Below the pieces are notes generated by a model. The model had not been told where the DNA came from. It saw only the letters and a list, made by a program, of their open reading frames with translations, and searched no databases. Below, one piece after another: positions 32,901-36,725 of a DNA stretch of 64,000 bases. Position numbers and translations under genes: made by a program. How positions within the stretch are numbered: the stretch's first letter is position 1; each line of letters starts with the position of its first letter. Source of the DNA: Saccharina japonica (lineage: Eukaryota; Sar; Phaeophyceae; Laminariales; Laminariaceae); assembly GCA_008828725.1 (NCBI GenBank), contig MEHQ01004066.1:248001-312000 (forward strand), written 5' to 3'.

Positions 32901-34179
32901 CACAGCAGCAGGCCGCCCTCCGTTTTGTACCTGCAGCCACAGTATACTTTCGGCTCAGCATCACACTACTACTCCACCTGTTGTTGCCCGTTATCCACCC
33001 TTCTCTGCTCACAGATGGTTGGTCTACACTTGTGTTTGTGACATTGTTTTACTAATAGTGCGTATGTCTGCACTTGTGTCTTTGTAGTTCATTTTCCCAT
33101 TGCTTTTAGTTTCCAGATCTCTCGACAGTTATAGCACTGATCACAGATATATTCCCTTCTCCCGCCTATTTAATACCAGTAGGTAATTACCTTCATTTTT
33201 ATCACGTAGGGTGTTCAGCACTCCCACCACTGTTCGCCGATGTTCGTTGAATGTCACGACAATAGGCTCTACCATTGCCTACCAGGTATTTGTTAACTTT
33301 GAATGTTGCTATTTCTCGCTTTATCGTACGAGTCATATTGAAGAATACCTGGTACTTAGAAAATAGCACTTTAGGATATACGTGGTACTTCGTACTGCTG
33401 TAGTGTAGCGCTTTCTACGCTAGTAAAAAGGCACCTCATTAAACTTCTATGCCCATTCTATGTCCATTTGCAAAGGACAGGACGGTAGCGCGGCTATACC
33501 ATACCTGTGCGTTGCCCATTACCCGCCCTTCTCTCGTCGCACGTACTTGGTGTACTTGGTGTACTTCTTGTGACACTTTGTGACCCTTGTGACATTTGTG
33601 ACCCTTGTCGGTACTTACAAATGGTGTTGGTTTGCACAGGACATGGCAGCACGGCCGCCATTGCCCGTCCTACTTCTCACATCACACGGTTGTTTTTTTT
33701 TTTTCTCGTATTTCTTTACTTTTGAACGTATAGTGTTCTATCTTCTAGATCGATTGGTTCTGGACACGGCCACAGCTTAGGCCGGTCATATCTGTTTTTT
33801 TTTGGGTATTTCTTTACTTTTGAACGTATAGTGTTCTATCTTCTAGATCGATTGGTACTGGCTGGACACGGTCACAGCCTAGGCCGGTCATCGTATGTAC
33901 CTGTTTATGTTTTTCCATCCTTCTCTGATATATGAGTATAACACGCTCTCTCGTCTATCTGTGACCTTCGTGCGTATCATACGTCTGTCCTTGTCTCGTC
34001 TTCATGTGTGCTATCATGTGTTCATGTGTGTGTCGGCGCAGGATAACGCGGTAAGGCGGCCATTACTGCGACGGCGCTCCCTCAGCTCGGGAAACATCGA
34101 CGGCTTGGCGCACCTCGCACTCCTCGACGTCGGAGCACTCGTCTGCGAACAGCCTAGTCCAACGGCCGCAGAGGTCTAG
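5412..34179 (+). CDS. PTPDC1: PTPDC1-like dual-specificity protein phosphatase, 17 exons
   Basis: Spliced model: 5412-5803, 6248-6364, 7892-7969, 9885-9988, 10585-10703, 11901-12004, 13013-13156, 15029-15133, 15903-15990, 18810-18945, 19471-19649, 23147-23280, 24243-24335, 27678-27848, 30025-30162, 31940-32137, 34042-34179, about 812 residues. Residues 197-418 follow the PTPDC1 catalytic region closely: IKGLHSHW, EAGEH, the WED loop (Asp280, likely general acid) and HCHAGYGRTG (nucleophile Cys310, Arg316). Residues 440-598 match the family's C-terminal helical region (LLYDWLAQL, EAFKK). Residues 599-812 are a basic, Pro/Ser-rich tail that I do not recognise in the animal protein, while the animal protein's long middle linker is missing here. 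The family dephosphorylates protein Tyr/Ser/Thr, and the human protein has been linked to centrosome and cilium function. Two weak points are a +1 frame problem at a G run in exon 1 and the exon 10 acceptor. Confidence 0.85.
6118..6186 (+). repeat. (GAT)n microsatellite in intron 1
   Basis: About 22 GAT units with a few GGT interruptions lie inside the 444-bp intron 1 (5804-6247), shortly before exon 2. The poly-Asp, poly-Met and poly-Ile frames here come from the repeat. Confidence 0.9.
6248..6364 (+). CDS. PTPDC1: PTPDC1-like exon 2 (Ala/Pro-rich linker)
   Basis: Acceptor AACCAG|ATT and donor TACAAG|GTAGGA, 39 codons, phase 0 at both ends. It encodes IDASAAKPEAPATPAAVGAQ, then Gly/Ala, then a basic end, KGKWALKYK. 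The linker is probably disordered and leads into the Cys-rich exon 3. GC content is well above that of the surrounding intron. Confidence 0.7.
6437..6562 (+). repeat. 27-bp tandem repeat (ATCAGGCTCATTACTTGAGG)
   Basis: About five copies of a unit containing TATCAGGCTCATTACTTGAG plus GGGTTA, right after exon 2 inside intron 2. Intron 2 (6365-7891) then holds pyrimidine-rich TACTATCACCC runs (6830-6990), ATACCTGGTATA motifs near 7145-7195, and the element at 7455-7701. Confidence 0.85.
7100..7125 (+). repeat. Dispersed GCCATCCGACAATGTGCAGC motif
   Basis: A degenerate copy of a roughly 20-bp motif that also occurs at 27266-27286 and, reversed, at 17251-17270 and 38241-38260. Looser copies lie near 8495, 9238, 10140, 22420, 23000 and 32195. 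Most copies sit next to AT/TTA runs. It is probably the end of an old short element. Confidence 0.55.
7455..7701 (-). mobile_element. C/G-tract-bounded short element, copy 1
   Basis: A reverse-strand copy of a family of about 220 bp. Shared blocks are AGTCCGCC...AAGCGGTTCTTAGTAG, CTGGTCGGTGAAAACCCGA-like sequence and GATGCGAGGGTCTATGGTC. Runs of C lie at both ends (7458-7465 and 7694-7702). No coding capacity. Other copies are at 13702-14045 and 62115-63489. Confidence 0.7.
7892..7969 (+). CDS. PTPDC1: PTPDC1-like exon 3 (cysteine-rich)
   Basis: Acceptor TTGCAG|GTG and donor GCTGCG|GTGAGT, 26 codons, phase 0. It encodes VKCRFCGGKLCLRCSEQCAL then RCNGAA: six cysteines spaced C-x2-C-x4-C-x2-C-x3-C-x3-C (residues 173-192). 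PTPDC1 has a shorter conserved Cys cluster with CGG at the same distance before IKG, so homology is likely. Zinc binding is an inference. Confidence 0.75.
8315..8397 (+). mobile_element. SINE, 5'-truncated copy
   Basis: It contains the family body block (TTGTGACCCCGGATCTGAG, GGAGAGAGAAAGGAAGGGCG, AAGATAATAAATGGGATGG) and a 10-base A tail. The tRNA-like head is absent. It lies in intron 3 (7970-9884) of the phosphatase gene. Confidence 0.85.
9885..9988 (+). CDS. PTPDC1: PTPDC1-like exon 4 (start of phosphatase domain)
   Basis: Acceptor TTTGTCAG|ATC and donor AAGCA|GTGAGC (phase 2). It encodes IKGLHSHWITDSIIAMQRPS then SSLIKKYDIIGQFK. This tracks the PTPDC1 segment with a Trp-Val/Ile-Thr-Asp block, an 'AMxRPS' block and a 'KYxII.QF' block. 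Confidence 0.9.
10585..10703 (+). CDS. PTPDC1: PTPDC1-like exon 5
   Basis: Acceptor CTATCAG|GAAG and donor GAAGGAA|GTGAGT (phase 1). With the split Gln it reads QKGVTAIFNLTEAGEH, then PYCGDNLEESSGFPYLPETF, then MQEG. The family hallmarks 'NL...GEH..CG' and 'SGF.YLPE.FM' are all present. Confidence 0.92.
11901..12004 (+). CDS. PTPDC1: PTPDC1-like exon 6 (general-acid loop)
   Basis: Acceptor GCTGACAG|TTTCG and donor GGCAAG|GTGACT. The split codon gives Ile, then SFYNFAWEDMTTPSVLLLTD, then IVRVAVSVLRRGGK. The W-x-D motif supplies the likely general acid Asp280. The upstream Ile and the downstream phase-0 end both fit the family exactly. Confidence 0.92.
12718..12791. mobile_element. Stowaway-like MITE palindrome
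   Basis: A 74-bp inverted repeat with 25-bp arms, CTCTGTCCGAAAATGTAAGG plus ATCGT, and one mismatch between arms. The start CTCTGTCC.AAAATATAAGG resembles Tc1/mariner-type Stowaway MITE ends. It lies in intron 6. Relatives are at 24557-24638 and a single end at 61914-61945. Confidence 0.65.
13013..13156 (+). CDS. PTPDC1: PTPDC1-like exon 7 (P-loop active site)
   Basis: Acceptor GATACAG|ATC and donor GCTCAG|GTGTGG, 48 codons, phase 0. It carries the Cys-phosphatase signature HCHAGYGRTG (Cys310, Arg316), followed by the helix LVIASILVMTKNLTGQQAVE, then LVRKKRPQSVQTPAQ. The catalytic Cys and Arg are intact, so an active enzyme is expected. Confidence 0.95.
13702..14045 (+). mobile_element. C/G-tract-bounded element, one partial and one full copy
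   Basis: A 14-G run at 13702 starts a partial copy with GGCCGTAGTCGTGTGACCAT. A second G run at 13812 starts a fuller copy to about 14045, with GGCCGTAGTCGTATGACCAT, GACCCTCGCATCCC, GGGACGGAGCACG, CCAAGCGCGAAGCGCCGTGA and AAACCGCCTCTGAGGCGG. Both are forward and lie in intron 7. Confidence 0.7.
14642..15000 (+). repeat. (GAT)n imperfect microsatellite in intron 7
   Basis: About 350 bp of GAT/GGT/GAC triplets with single-base slips that move it between frames. It runs to within 30 bp of the exon 8 acceptor. The Met/Asp/Ser-rich frames over it are artefacts. Confidence 0.92.
15029..15133 (+). CDS. PTPDC1: PTPDC1-like exon 8
   Basis: Acceptor TTTGCAG|GTG and donor CAGCAG|GTGCGG, 35 codons, phase 0. 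It encodes VAIVEEFFDYIRGVRVVYHF, then TDHARVTLGQHLNQQ. This matches the helix after the P-loop and the 'VTL.Q.L..Q' block of PTPDC1. Confidence 0.88.
15185..15890 (+). repeat. Degenerate minisatellite, GCCTGATGATGTGGAAC units
   Basis: About 20 irregular units of some 30-40 bp built on CGCCTGATGATGTGGAACAA. It fills almost the whole of intron 8 (15134-15902). Confidence 0.85.
15903..15990 (+). CDS. PTPDC1: PTPDC1-like exon 9
   Basis: Acceptor TTGTTCAG|GCG and donor TTGCTCG|GTGAGC, phase 0 to phase 1. It encodes AFLLHGEESTDLRWLPKPVA, then LATRMLLLL. The 'LLHG...L..(V/P)' block and the Leu-rich end match PTPDC1 immediately after exon 8. Confidence 0.85.
16370..16650 (+). repeat. CACTGTCATA decanucleotide-like repeat
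   Basis: Irregular units of CACTGTCATA and CACTGCCATA in intron 9 (15991-18809). The reverse-complement type recurs at 26650-26890, so the same satellite family has expanded twice. Confidence 0.8.
17250..17285 (-). repeat. Dispersed GCTGCACATTGTCGGATGGC motif
   Basis: A reverse copy of the motif at 7100, followed by AAAGATAATAATAATAG and preceded by TTTATGAGTGATCAACGCTG. The same order of blocks occurs at 38215-38280, so the repeat unit is at least 60 bp long. Confidence 0.6.
17504..17684 (-). mobile_element. SINE, truncated copy
   Basis: A reverse-strand body with the reversed tail (TTTATTTATTTGTTCCATCC), TAACTCAGATCTGGGGTAAC, ACTACGGTTCGTGCCTTGCC and CCTCGTCGGCTTGCATCGAA. The tRNA-like head is missing. 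Confidence 0.85.
17978..18400 (+). repeat. TGATATAA octanucleotide satellite
   Basis: About 420 bp of 8-bp TGATATAA units with sporadic substitutions and a GATAGAAT variant at the right end. The Ser-Leu-Tyr-His-Tyr-Ile frames on the reverse strand are artefacts of the 24-bp (3 x 8) codon period. Confidence 0.95.
18600..18700 (+). repeat. 18-bp repeat CCCTTCAAAGTGGTCGGT
   Basis: About six units of CCCTTCAAAGTGGTCGGT and variants in intron 9, roughly 110 bp before exon 10. Confidence 0.85.
18810..18945 (+). CDS. PTPDC1: PTPDC1-like exon 10
   Basis: It encodes ALPTWGMAHEKQLKAMMYAC, then NANNWDSWENLEDQCHLEPA, then MVDA, with donor GATGCCAG|GTACAT (phase 2). The 'W...DP' helix matches the PTPDC1 C-terminal region. 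The strong acceptor ACAG at 18804 gives the wrong phase after exon 9. Acceptor AAAG at 18809 restores frame and creates Glu at the join. A missed small exon in the 2.8-kb intron is the other explanation. Confidence 0.7.
19357..19470 (+). CDS. PTPDC1: Optional Pro-rich extension of exon 11
   Basis: A second acceptor, CTTTCGCAG at 19356, is also in frame with exon 10 and would add 38 residues (SSQAYEIATPPPPVPP and more prolines). With the downstream acceptor this C-rich stretch serves as the polypyrimidine tract instead. Homology favours exclusion, because the animal protein has nothing here. Confidence 0.35.
19471..19649 (+). CDS. PTPDC1: PTPDC1-like exon 11 (GC donor)
   Basis: Acceptor GGGCACAG|A. 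It encodes RIPAQLLYDWLAQLAVPAIS, then IKEVRTVLPQCEMSASKASP, then DDRKKGATLDDKLASSQGGK. The first part matches the 'W..QL..P.I..E' block of PTPDC1. The exon must end in phase 1 to fit exon 12, which the GC donor AAAAG|GCAAGT provides. The earlier GT donor after GAG (19537) would leave phase 0 and break the frame. Confidence 0.75.
20430..20620. repeat. AT-rich ATATTAATAGCTAT repeat
   Basis: Runs of (TA)n mixed with ATTAATAGCTATATA, including the ATACCAGGTATAT motif at 20453-20485. They lie in intron 11 (19650-23146), which is otherwise AT-rich and without coding signal. Confidence 0.8.
20735..20880 (+). repeat. AGTAATACTC / AGTCACTAAT decanucleotide repeat
   Basis: About 14 ten-base units of AGTAACAGTC, AGTAATACTC and AGTCACTAGT type. 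A sister array is at 23800-23975, and a smaller one at 19830-19880. Confidence 0.85.
20930..21140 (+). repeat. TACTAA hexanucleotide repeat
   Basis: About 200 bp of ACTAAT / ACTAATACTAAT units in intron 11, decaying at both ends. Confidence 0.9.
23147..23280 (+). CDS. PTPDC1: PTPDC1-like exon 12
   Basis: Acceptor TGCGTTAG|GG and donor AAAAAG|GTAATA (phase 0). With the split Gly it reads GEFHLLNLLPVGQVRLLQCI, then TGCLRGVGDALDSAACTSAG, then EAFKK. This follows PTPDC1's '(L)L....Q..(L)L.CI' helix and '(E)EAF' block. Confidence 0.8.
23800..23975 (+). repeat. TCACTAATAG decanucleotide repeat
   Basis: About 15 units of TCACTAATAG with sporadic AGTCAGCAAT variants, in intron 12 (23281-24242). Confidence 0.9.
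24243..24335 (+). CDS. PTPDC1: PTPDC1-like exon 13
   Basis: Acceptor CTTAAACAG|GCT and donor GACCAG|GTGATT, 31 codons, phase 0. It encodes ASLHMAISLLHLNDVHEGIV, then VGRSIAADIDQ. Joined to exon 12 it gives EAFKK-ASLHMAIS, which parallels the last helix of PTPDC1. It marks the end of the recognisable homology. Confidence 0.72.
24405..24495 (+). repeat. CATCAGTAC nonanucleotide repeat
   Basis: Ten near-identical 9-bp units right after exon 13. Reverse-strand frames made of Met-Val-Leu come from it. Confidence 0.92.
24557..24638. mobile_element. Stowaway-like MITE palindrome, copy 2
   Basis: Ends TACCACTCTGTCC and GGACAGAGTGGTA are perfect inverted repeats, with inner arms AAATATAA/TTATATTT. 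The core CTCTGTCCGAAATATAA is shared with 12718. It is 82 bp long and non-coding. Confidence 0.65.
24880..25010. mobile_element. Fragment of the GGGGGATCATAG...TTTACTAGTG element
   Basis: GGGGGATCATAGCAAATAGGACCAAATA, TAGGTTTTTGTCTGTACCGTA and TTTACTAGTGTTTACTA recur at 58370-58620, where they form an inverted structure. This looks like a partial or rearranged copy in intron 13. Confidence 0.5.
25574..25925 (+). mobile_element. SINE, full-length copy with tRNA-like head
   Basis: The head starts GCCCCGATGGTCTAGAGGTA (box A-like) and carries GGAGTTCGAATCTC (box B-like) at about 25625. The body follows (GAGAGCGCC, GCGTGGGTAGG, CGACGAGGGAAGG, TTGTGACCCCGGATCTGAG), then AAATGGGATGGAC and a poly-A tail of about 21. 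It would depend on another element's reverse transcriptase. An AATTAATAGTA block interrupts the body at about 25708-25718. Confidence 0.88.
26345..26515 (+). repeat. GCCAGTAGGAA short tandem repeat
   Basis: About 14 irregular units of AAGCCAGTAG / GAGCCAGTAGGAA in intron 13. Confidence 0.8.
26650..26890 (-). repeat. TGTATGACAG decanucleotide-like repeat
   Basis: Irregular GTGTATGA/CAGTGTATGA units, the reverse complement of the array at 16370-16650. Confidence 0.8.
27125..27240 (+). repeat. CCCTA / CCTAT pentanucleotide microsatellite
   Basis: About 22 units of TACCC or TATCC, followed 30 bp later by the dispersed CCATCCGATAATGTGCAGC motif (27266-27286). Confidence 0.92.
27325..27590 (+). 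repeat. ATGCT pentanucleotide microsatellite
   Basis: About 50 units of ATGCT with CATGC variants towards the right end. The Leu-Cys-Tyr-Ala-Met frames are artefacts. It ends about 90 bp before exon 14. Confidence 0.95.
27678..27848 (+). CDS. PTPDC1: PTPDC1-like exon 14 (Pro/Gly-rich tail)
   Basis: Acceptor TACCCTTAG|ACG and donor ATGGAG|GTGTGT, 57 codons, phase 0. It encodes TVEELTPTPPSTPPSERKRY, then SSAQGGNGMAVAGAGGGPHQ, then GGDSLVMDLRLCSKAME. TP/SP sites suggest phosphorylation. No domain recognised. Confidence 0.7.
27885..28140 (+). repeat. ACCTACTGTAGC dodecanucleotide minisatellite
   Basis: About 21 units of ACCTACTGTAGC/ACCTACTGAAAC directly behind exon 14. The Thr-Pro-Thr-Val-Ala frames are artefacts of the repeat. 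Confidence 0.93.
28938..29158. mobile_element. 221-bp foldback element
   Basis: Outer ends GGGCCCATATTAACG and CGTTAATATGGGCCC are perfect inverted repeats. The arms continue (AATAAATTCAATTTG, GAAAAGCGAATTTGA-like, TTGGTCAA, GCACCAGCA), so almost the whole unit can fold on itself. Non-coding, in intron 14. It resembles a MITE. Confidence 0.75.
29561..29902 (-). mobile_element. SINE, full-length copy with tRNA-like head
   Basis: A reverse-strand copy. The A-rich tail region is at 29561-29590, the body runs from CCATTTATTATCTTCGC to CATCGAATTTTGC, and the head reads, on the minus strand, GCCCCGGTAGGCTAGCAGGT and GCGAGTTCGAGCCCCGC. Its intact head shows the state without the TATTAA insertion seen at 58974. 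Confidence 0.85.
30025..30162 (+). CDS. PTPDC1: PTPDC1-like exon 15 (basic tail)
   Basis: Acceptor GATGAAG|CTT after a CCCCTGCCCCCCTTGCCGCT tract and a CTGACTAAT-like branch point. Donor CCACAG|GTACGA. 46 codons, phase 0. It encodes LLLKDWKAPLRCRPYTKLEG, then IDNRPEVHKGDEDYWRSKRR, then SVVAPQ. The acceptor AG is less certain than the donor. Confidence 0.65.
30270..30500. mobile_element. Possible decayed C/G-tract element and repeats
   Basis: TGACCATTGACCACGCATCCCTTTCGAGACGGAGCAGG before a G run resembles the GACCATAGACCCTCGCATCCC...GGGACGGAGCACG core of the 13.8-kb element. A similar half-copy precedes it at about 30380-30425. Similarity is loose. Confidence 0.35.
30517..30616 (+). repeat. 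50-bp perfect-like tandem duplication
   Basis: Two adjacent copies containing CACCCGGTGCGTTGGCATTT and CACTCGCTTTATCCAT differ by a single G/C change. In intron 15. Confidence 0.92.
31940..32137 (+). CDS. PTPDC1: PTPDC1-like exon 16 (Ser/Thr/Pro-rich tail)
   Basis: Acceptor CCTGACTAG|GAT and donor TCCGTG|GTACGT, 66 codons, phase 0. It encodes DLMQTWKDTGGRSSDHATVT, then RVPLAGRPSPTPISTVSAAS, then IPPSKPKEAFDSWGTKDDAG and TLTTSV. No domain recognised; low-complexity, probably disordered. Confidence 0.7.
33691..33893 (+). repeat. Tandem duplication, period about 107 bp
   Basis: Two copies share TATTTCTTTACTTTTGAACG, TATAGTGTTCTATCTTCTAG and TAGGCCGGTCAT, with minor indels. They lie in intron 16, about 150 bp before the terminal exon. 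Confidence 0.92.
34042..34179 (+). CDS. PTPDC1: PTPDC1-like exon 17 (terminal, stop TAG)
   Basis: Acceptor GTCGGCGCAG|GAT, phase 0, ending at TAG 34177-34179. It encodes DNAVRRPLLRRRSLSSGNID, then GLAHLALLDVGALVCEQPSP, then TAAEV. RRRSLSS is a strong basophilic-kinase (PKA/CaMK-type) consensus. The exon is GC-rich, unlike its flanks. Confidence 0.75.
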   Translation, partial: DNAVRRPLLRRRSLSSGNIDGLAHLALLDVGALVCEQPSPTAAEV

Positions 34180-34629
34180 CGGTCTAGCAGCCCACTTCTA
34201 AACTACTAAGCTACCATAGAACATATGATGCAGAATTGAGTTATACTACATGGTATATATTATACGTACGTGCATACGATAGGTTTCCTGGTTTGGGTTT
34301 CCGTTGGTTTCGTTCGTGTTTCTGGTGTGGGGGGTGTTTTAAGAGTTATCAGTGTTGAAGCTCGCATGCTGAACATTGGTTGGTGGGGGGAAAACAAAAA
34401 TGCTCGTGCCCGCAGTTTTCTGATTGGTCAATGCGTGATCATAATATTGCAATGCTACCTATAACCGGTCCTCTACCAAGTCTAAGAAGTAACCGGGATA
34501 GCCCCTTTAGTACTTGATTAACTTGATTATAGTATAGAGGGAAAACATTGACGGTATAAAGGTGACGATTTCAGCAACAGCAACTGTGTGGATGGGGGGT
34601 GCTACGAAGTGGTGGCTTATTATAGGCCC

Positions 34630-34785
34630 AATGGTTGACGCAGTGGTTGATACAATTGTTGATAATATCAATGGTTGATAGTATCAATGGTTGGTAGTAG
34701 CAATGGTTGATAATATCAATGGTTGATACACTACAATGGTTGATACTATCAATGGTTGATAATGTCAGTGGTTGATGCAATGCAA
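34630..34785 (+). repeat. AATGGTTGATAATATC minisatellite
   Basis: About nine units of AATGGTTGATAATATC with length variants of 15-18 bp. Confidence 0.88.
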
Positions 34786-35589
34786 TGGTCCGTACGGCGA
34801 GGGCGCAAGCAACACCATCCCACCCGTACGGCCGAGCGCTTGCGCTCATCGTACACGGTAGGTAACATCAAAACGATCAATGTGTTGGTCGCTCTACCAC
34901 CGTACGAACTGCAATAAAGTTAATCAACTCTCAAAAGGGGTGAGTACTGGACCGGGCTACATTCTGCACGCCTATAACACGCCTATAACACGCCTGTCAC
35001 AAGAAACTAGAGAAAGGGGCAGGGTACGAACCGTACATGTCTACTGCTGCATGTCGAAATTGAGAAAGGGTGTGCTCCACGCAAAGTTCAGTATTACCTA
35101 AACTTTAAAACAAATGGTCCACACTAACTTTAACTTACTGTTTCCCCGGAAGTGCTATGGCTGGGTTTGTTGTGGCGGTCTTCCTTTTCGGAGAGTTGGG
35201 GTCAGGTAGTGCACTGGTGACCGCGTGGCTGGGATTTCTTTACGACTAGATTCTTGTACTAAGGTGGCAGCAAACCGACATTCTGGGCGAGACGAGACGT
35301 TGTTAATTGAAAAAGGCTGTGCTCCACACTAGCTTTAGTATAACCTTAGCTTTAGAACAGATGCTCCACACTAACTTCAGTATAATTTGTTTCCCGGGAA
35401 ATTGTTATCGCTGGGTTTCTTGCTGTCCACTTTCTTATGAGAGGGTTACGACAATACGACAATACTAGAATGCTAGAATACTAGAATACTAGAATACTAT
35501 AATAGTGCACTACAGGCACTACCAGTGTATGAATAGGGTATTGTTGACAAGTAGTGCTTACCTTACCACTGCCATGGCGAAGGAGCAGT

Positions 35590-35732
35590 CTAAAAACTAG
35601 TCTAAAAACTTGTCTAAAAGCTAGTCTAAAAGCTAGTCTAAAAACTAGTCTAAAAGCTAGTCTAAAAGCTAGTCTAAATGCTAGTCTAAAAGCTAGTCTA
35701 AAAACTAGTCTAAAACTAGTCTAAAAGGCTAC
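35590..35732 (+). repeat. AGTCTAAAAACT dodecanucleotide repeat
   Basis: About 12 units of CTAGTCTAAAAG/A. A short ACTAGAATACT run precedes it at 35465-35500. Confidence 0.92.
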
Positions 35733-35857
35733 CTGGTAAAAACACCACGTGTATTCAAAAGGGTTCAGCACTGTGAAGAAATTACAATTATACTGATGGC
35801 TCATACGAAATTCTGCTTCTGCAGTCGTCGCCGCCGGCACGGTGTCTCCCATTGATG

Positions 35858-35932
35858 CGCCATGCACCATGCACCATGCACCATGCACCATGCACAATGC
35901 ATCATGCACCATGCACCATGCATCGTGCATCG
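35858..35932 (+). repeat. CCATGCA heptanucleotide repeat
   Basis: About ten CCATGCA units with point variants. Frames across it are artefacts. Confidence 0.9.
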
Positions 35933-36150
35933 TGCGTGTTCTCCTTCTGTTGCAGTTGTCGATGCATGCCGACGCATGTGTCAAGTTTTCTGCTCGTATA
36001 ATAAATTGGGACCGATGCCCCTCGATGTGATGCGCCGTTTCAAAAATCGATGCGTGTTTCGAGCACCAACAGCCATCGTCTTTCGGCATGTAGAGTTCCA
36101 TAGACACGTTGAAGTGTTATGCATATTGCTAGTTTTTCGCCACCGCGTCT

Positions 36151-36725
36151 ACTTTATTTTCCCTAATCTTCGAGCTCCCTCCCTTTCGTAACTCAGAGCT
36201 CCTTCCCTTCCCTTTCCCCGTTCGGTTAAGGCTAAGGTCATACAGCGGGTACTCCTCCCTCCTCTCCAGTACTGTATACACGAGCGGCGCGTGCCTTCAA
36301 TTTTATTACTTCCATCACTTTGTTTGTCACTTTTATCACTTTCATCACTTTTTTTTGATGTTGTCAGTTTTGTCATTTTTTTTCAAATCACTTTTATCAC
36401 TTTATCACTTTATCACCTTTGTTATTTGTATCACTTTTTCTGTCACGTTTGCCACTTTTATCATTTTTTTCATTTGATCACTTCTATCGCTTTTATGATT
36501 TTTATAAAGGGTAAGGGTCAGGGTTCAGCATTTCCTTTCCTCATCGACTAGAGTTGAATTGCGCTGAATTACGAACACGCAGGCTACACTAGGCGCTTTC
36601 TGCAGTAACAGTTTGCGCAAGAAATACGTTCTCCTCGACGGGATTCGAACTCACGAAATCGAGCGTATCGTATGTATCGCGTATAGTGGTTGCGAGGTTT
36701 AACCACTAGACCACCGCGGGCGCCG
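36151..36725 (-). mobile_element. Divergent SINE with expanded interior
   Basis: The right end, on the minus strand, is tRNA-like: GGTGGTCTAGTGGTTAAACC (box A) and GAGTTCGAATCCCGTC (box B). The left end keeps TCTTCGAGCTCCCTCCCTTT and GTAACTCAGAGCTCC of the SINE body. Between them a TTTATCACTTT array (36300-36500) enlarges the unit to about 575 bp. Confidence 0.6.

Larger units (their letters stand above)
34180..36150. other. Intergenic, 3' of the phosphatase gene
   Basis: No gene seen. Contents are a TTTCCTGGTTTGGGTTTCCG dispersed motif (34280), the GTTGATAATATCAATG array (34620-34780), two GTGCTCCACACTAACTTTAG-like copies (about 35070-35130 and 35310-35395), an AGTCTAAAAACT array and a CCATGCA array. 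No clear polyadenylation signal could be chosen. Confidence 0.45.
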
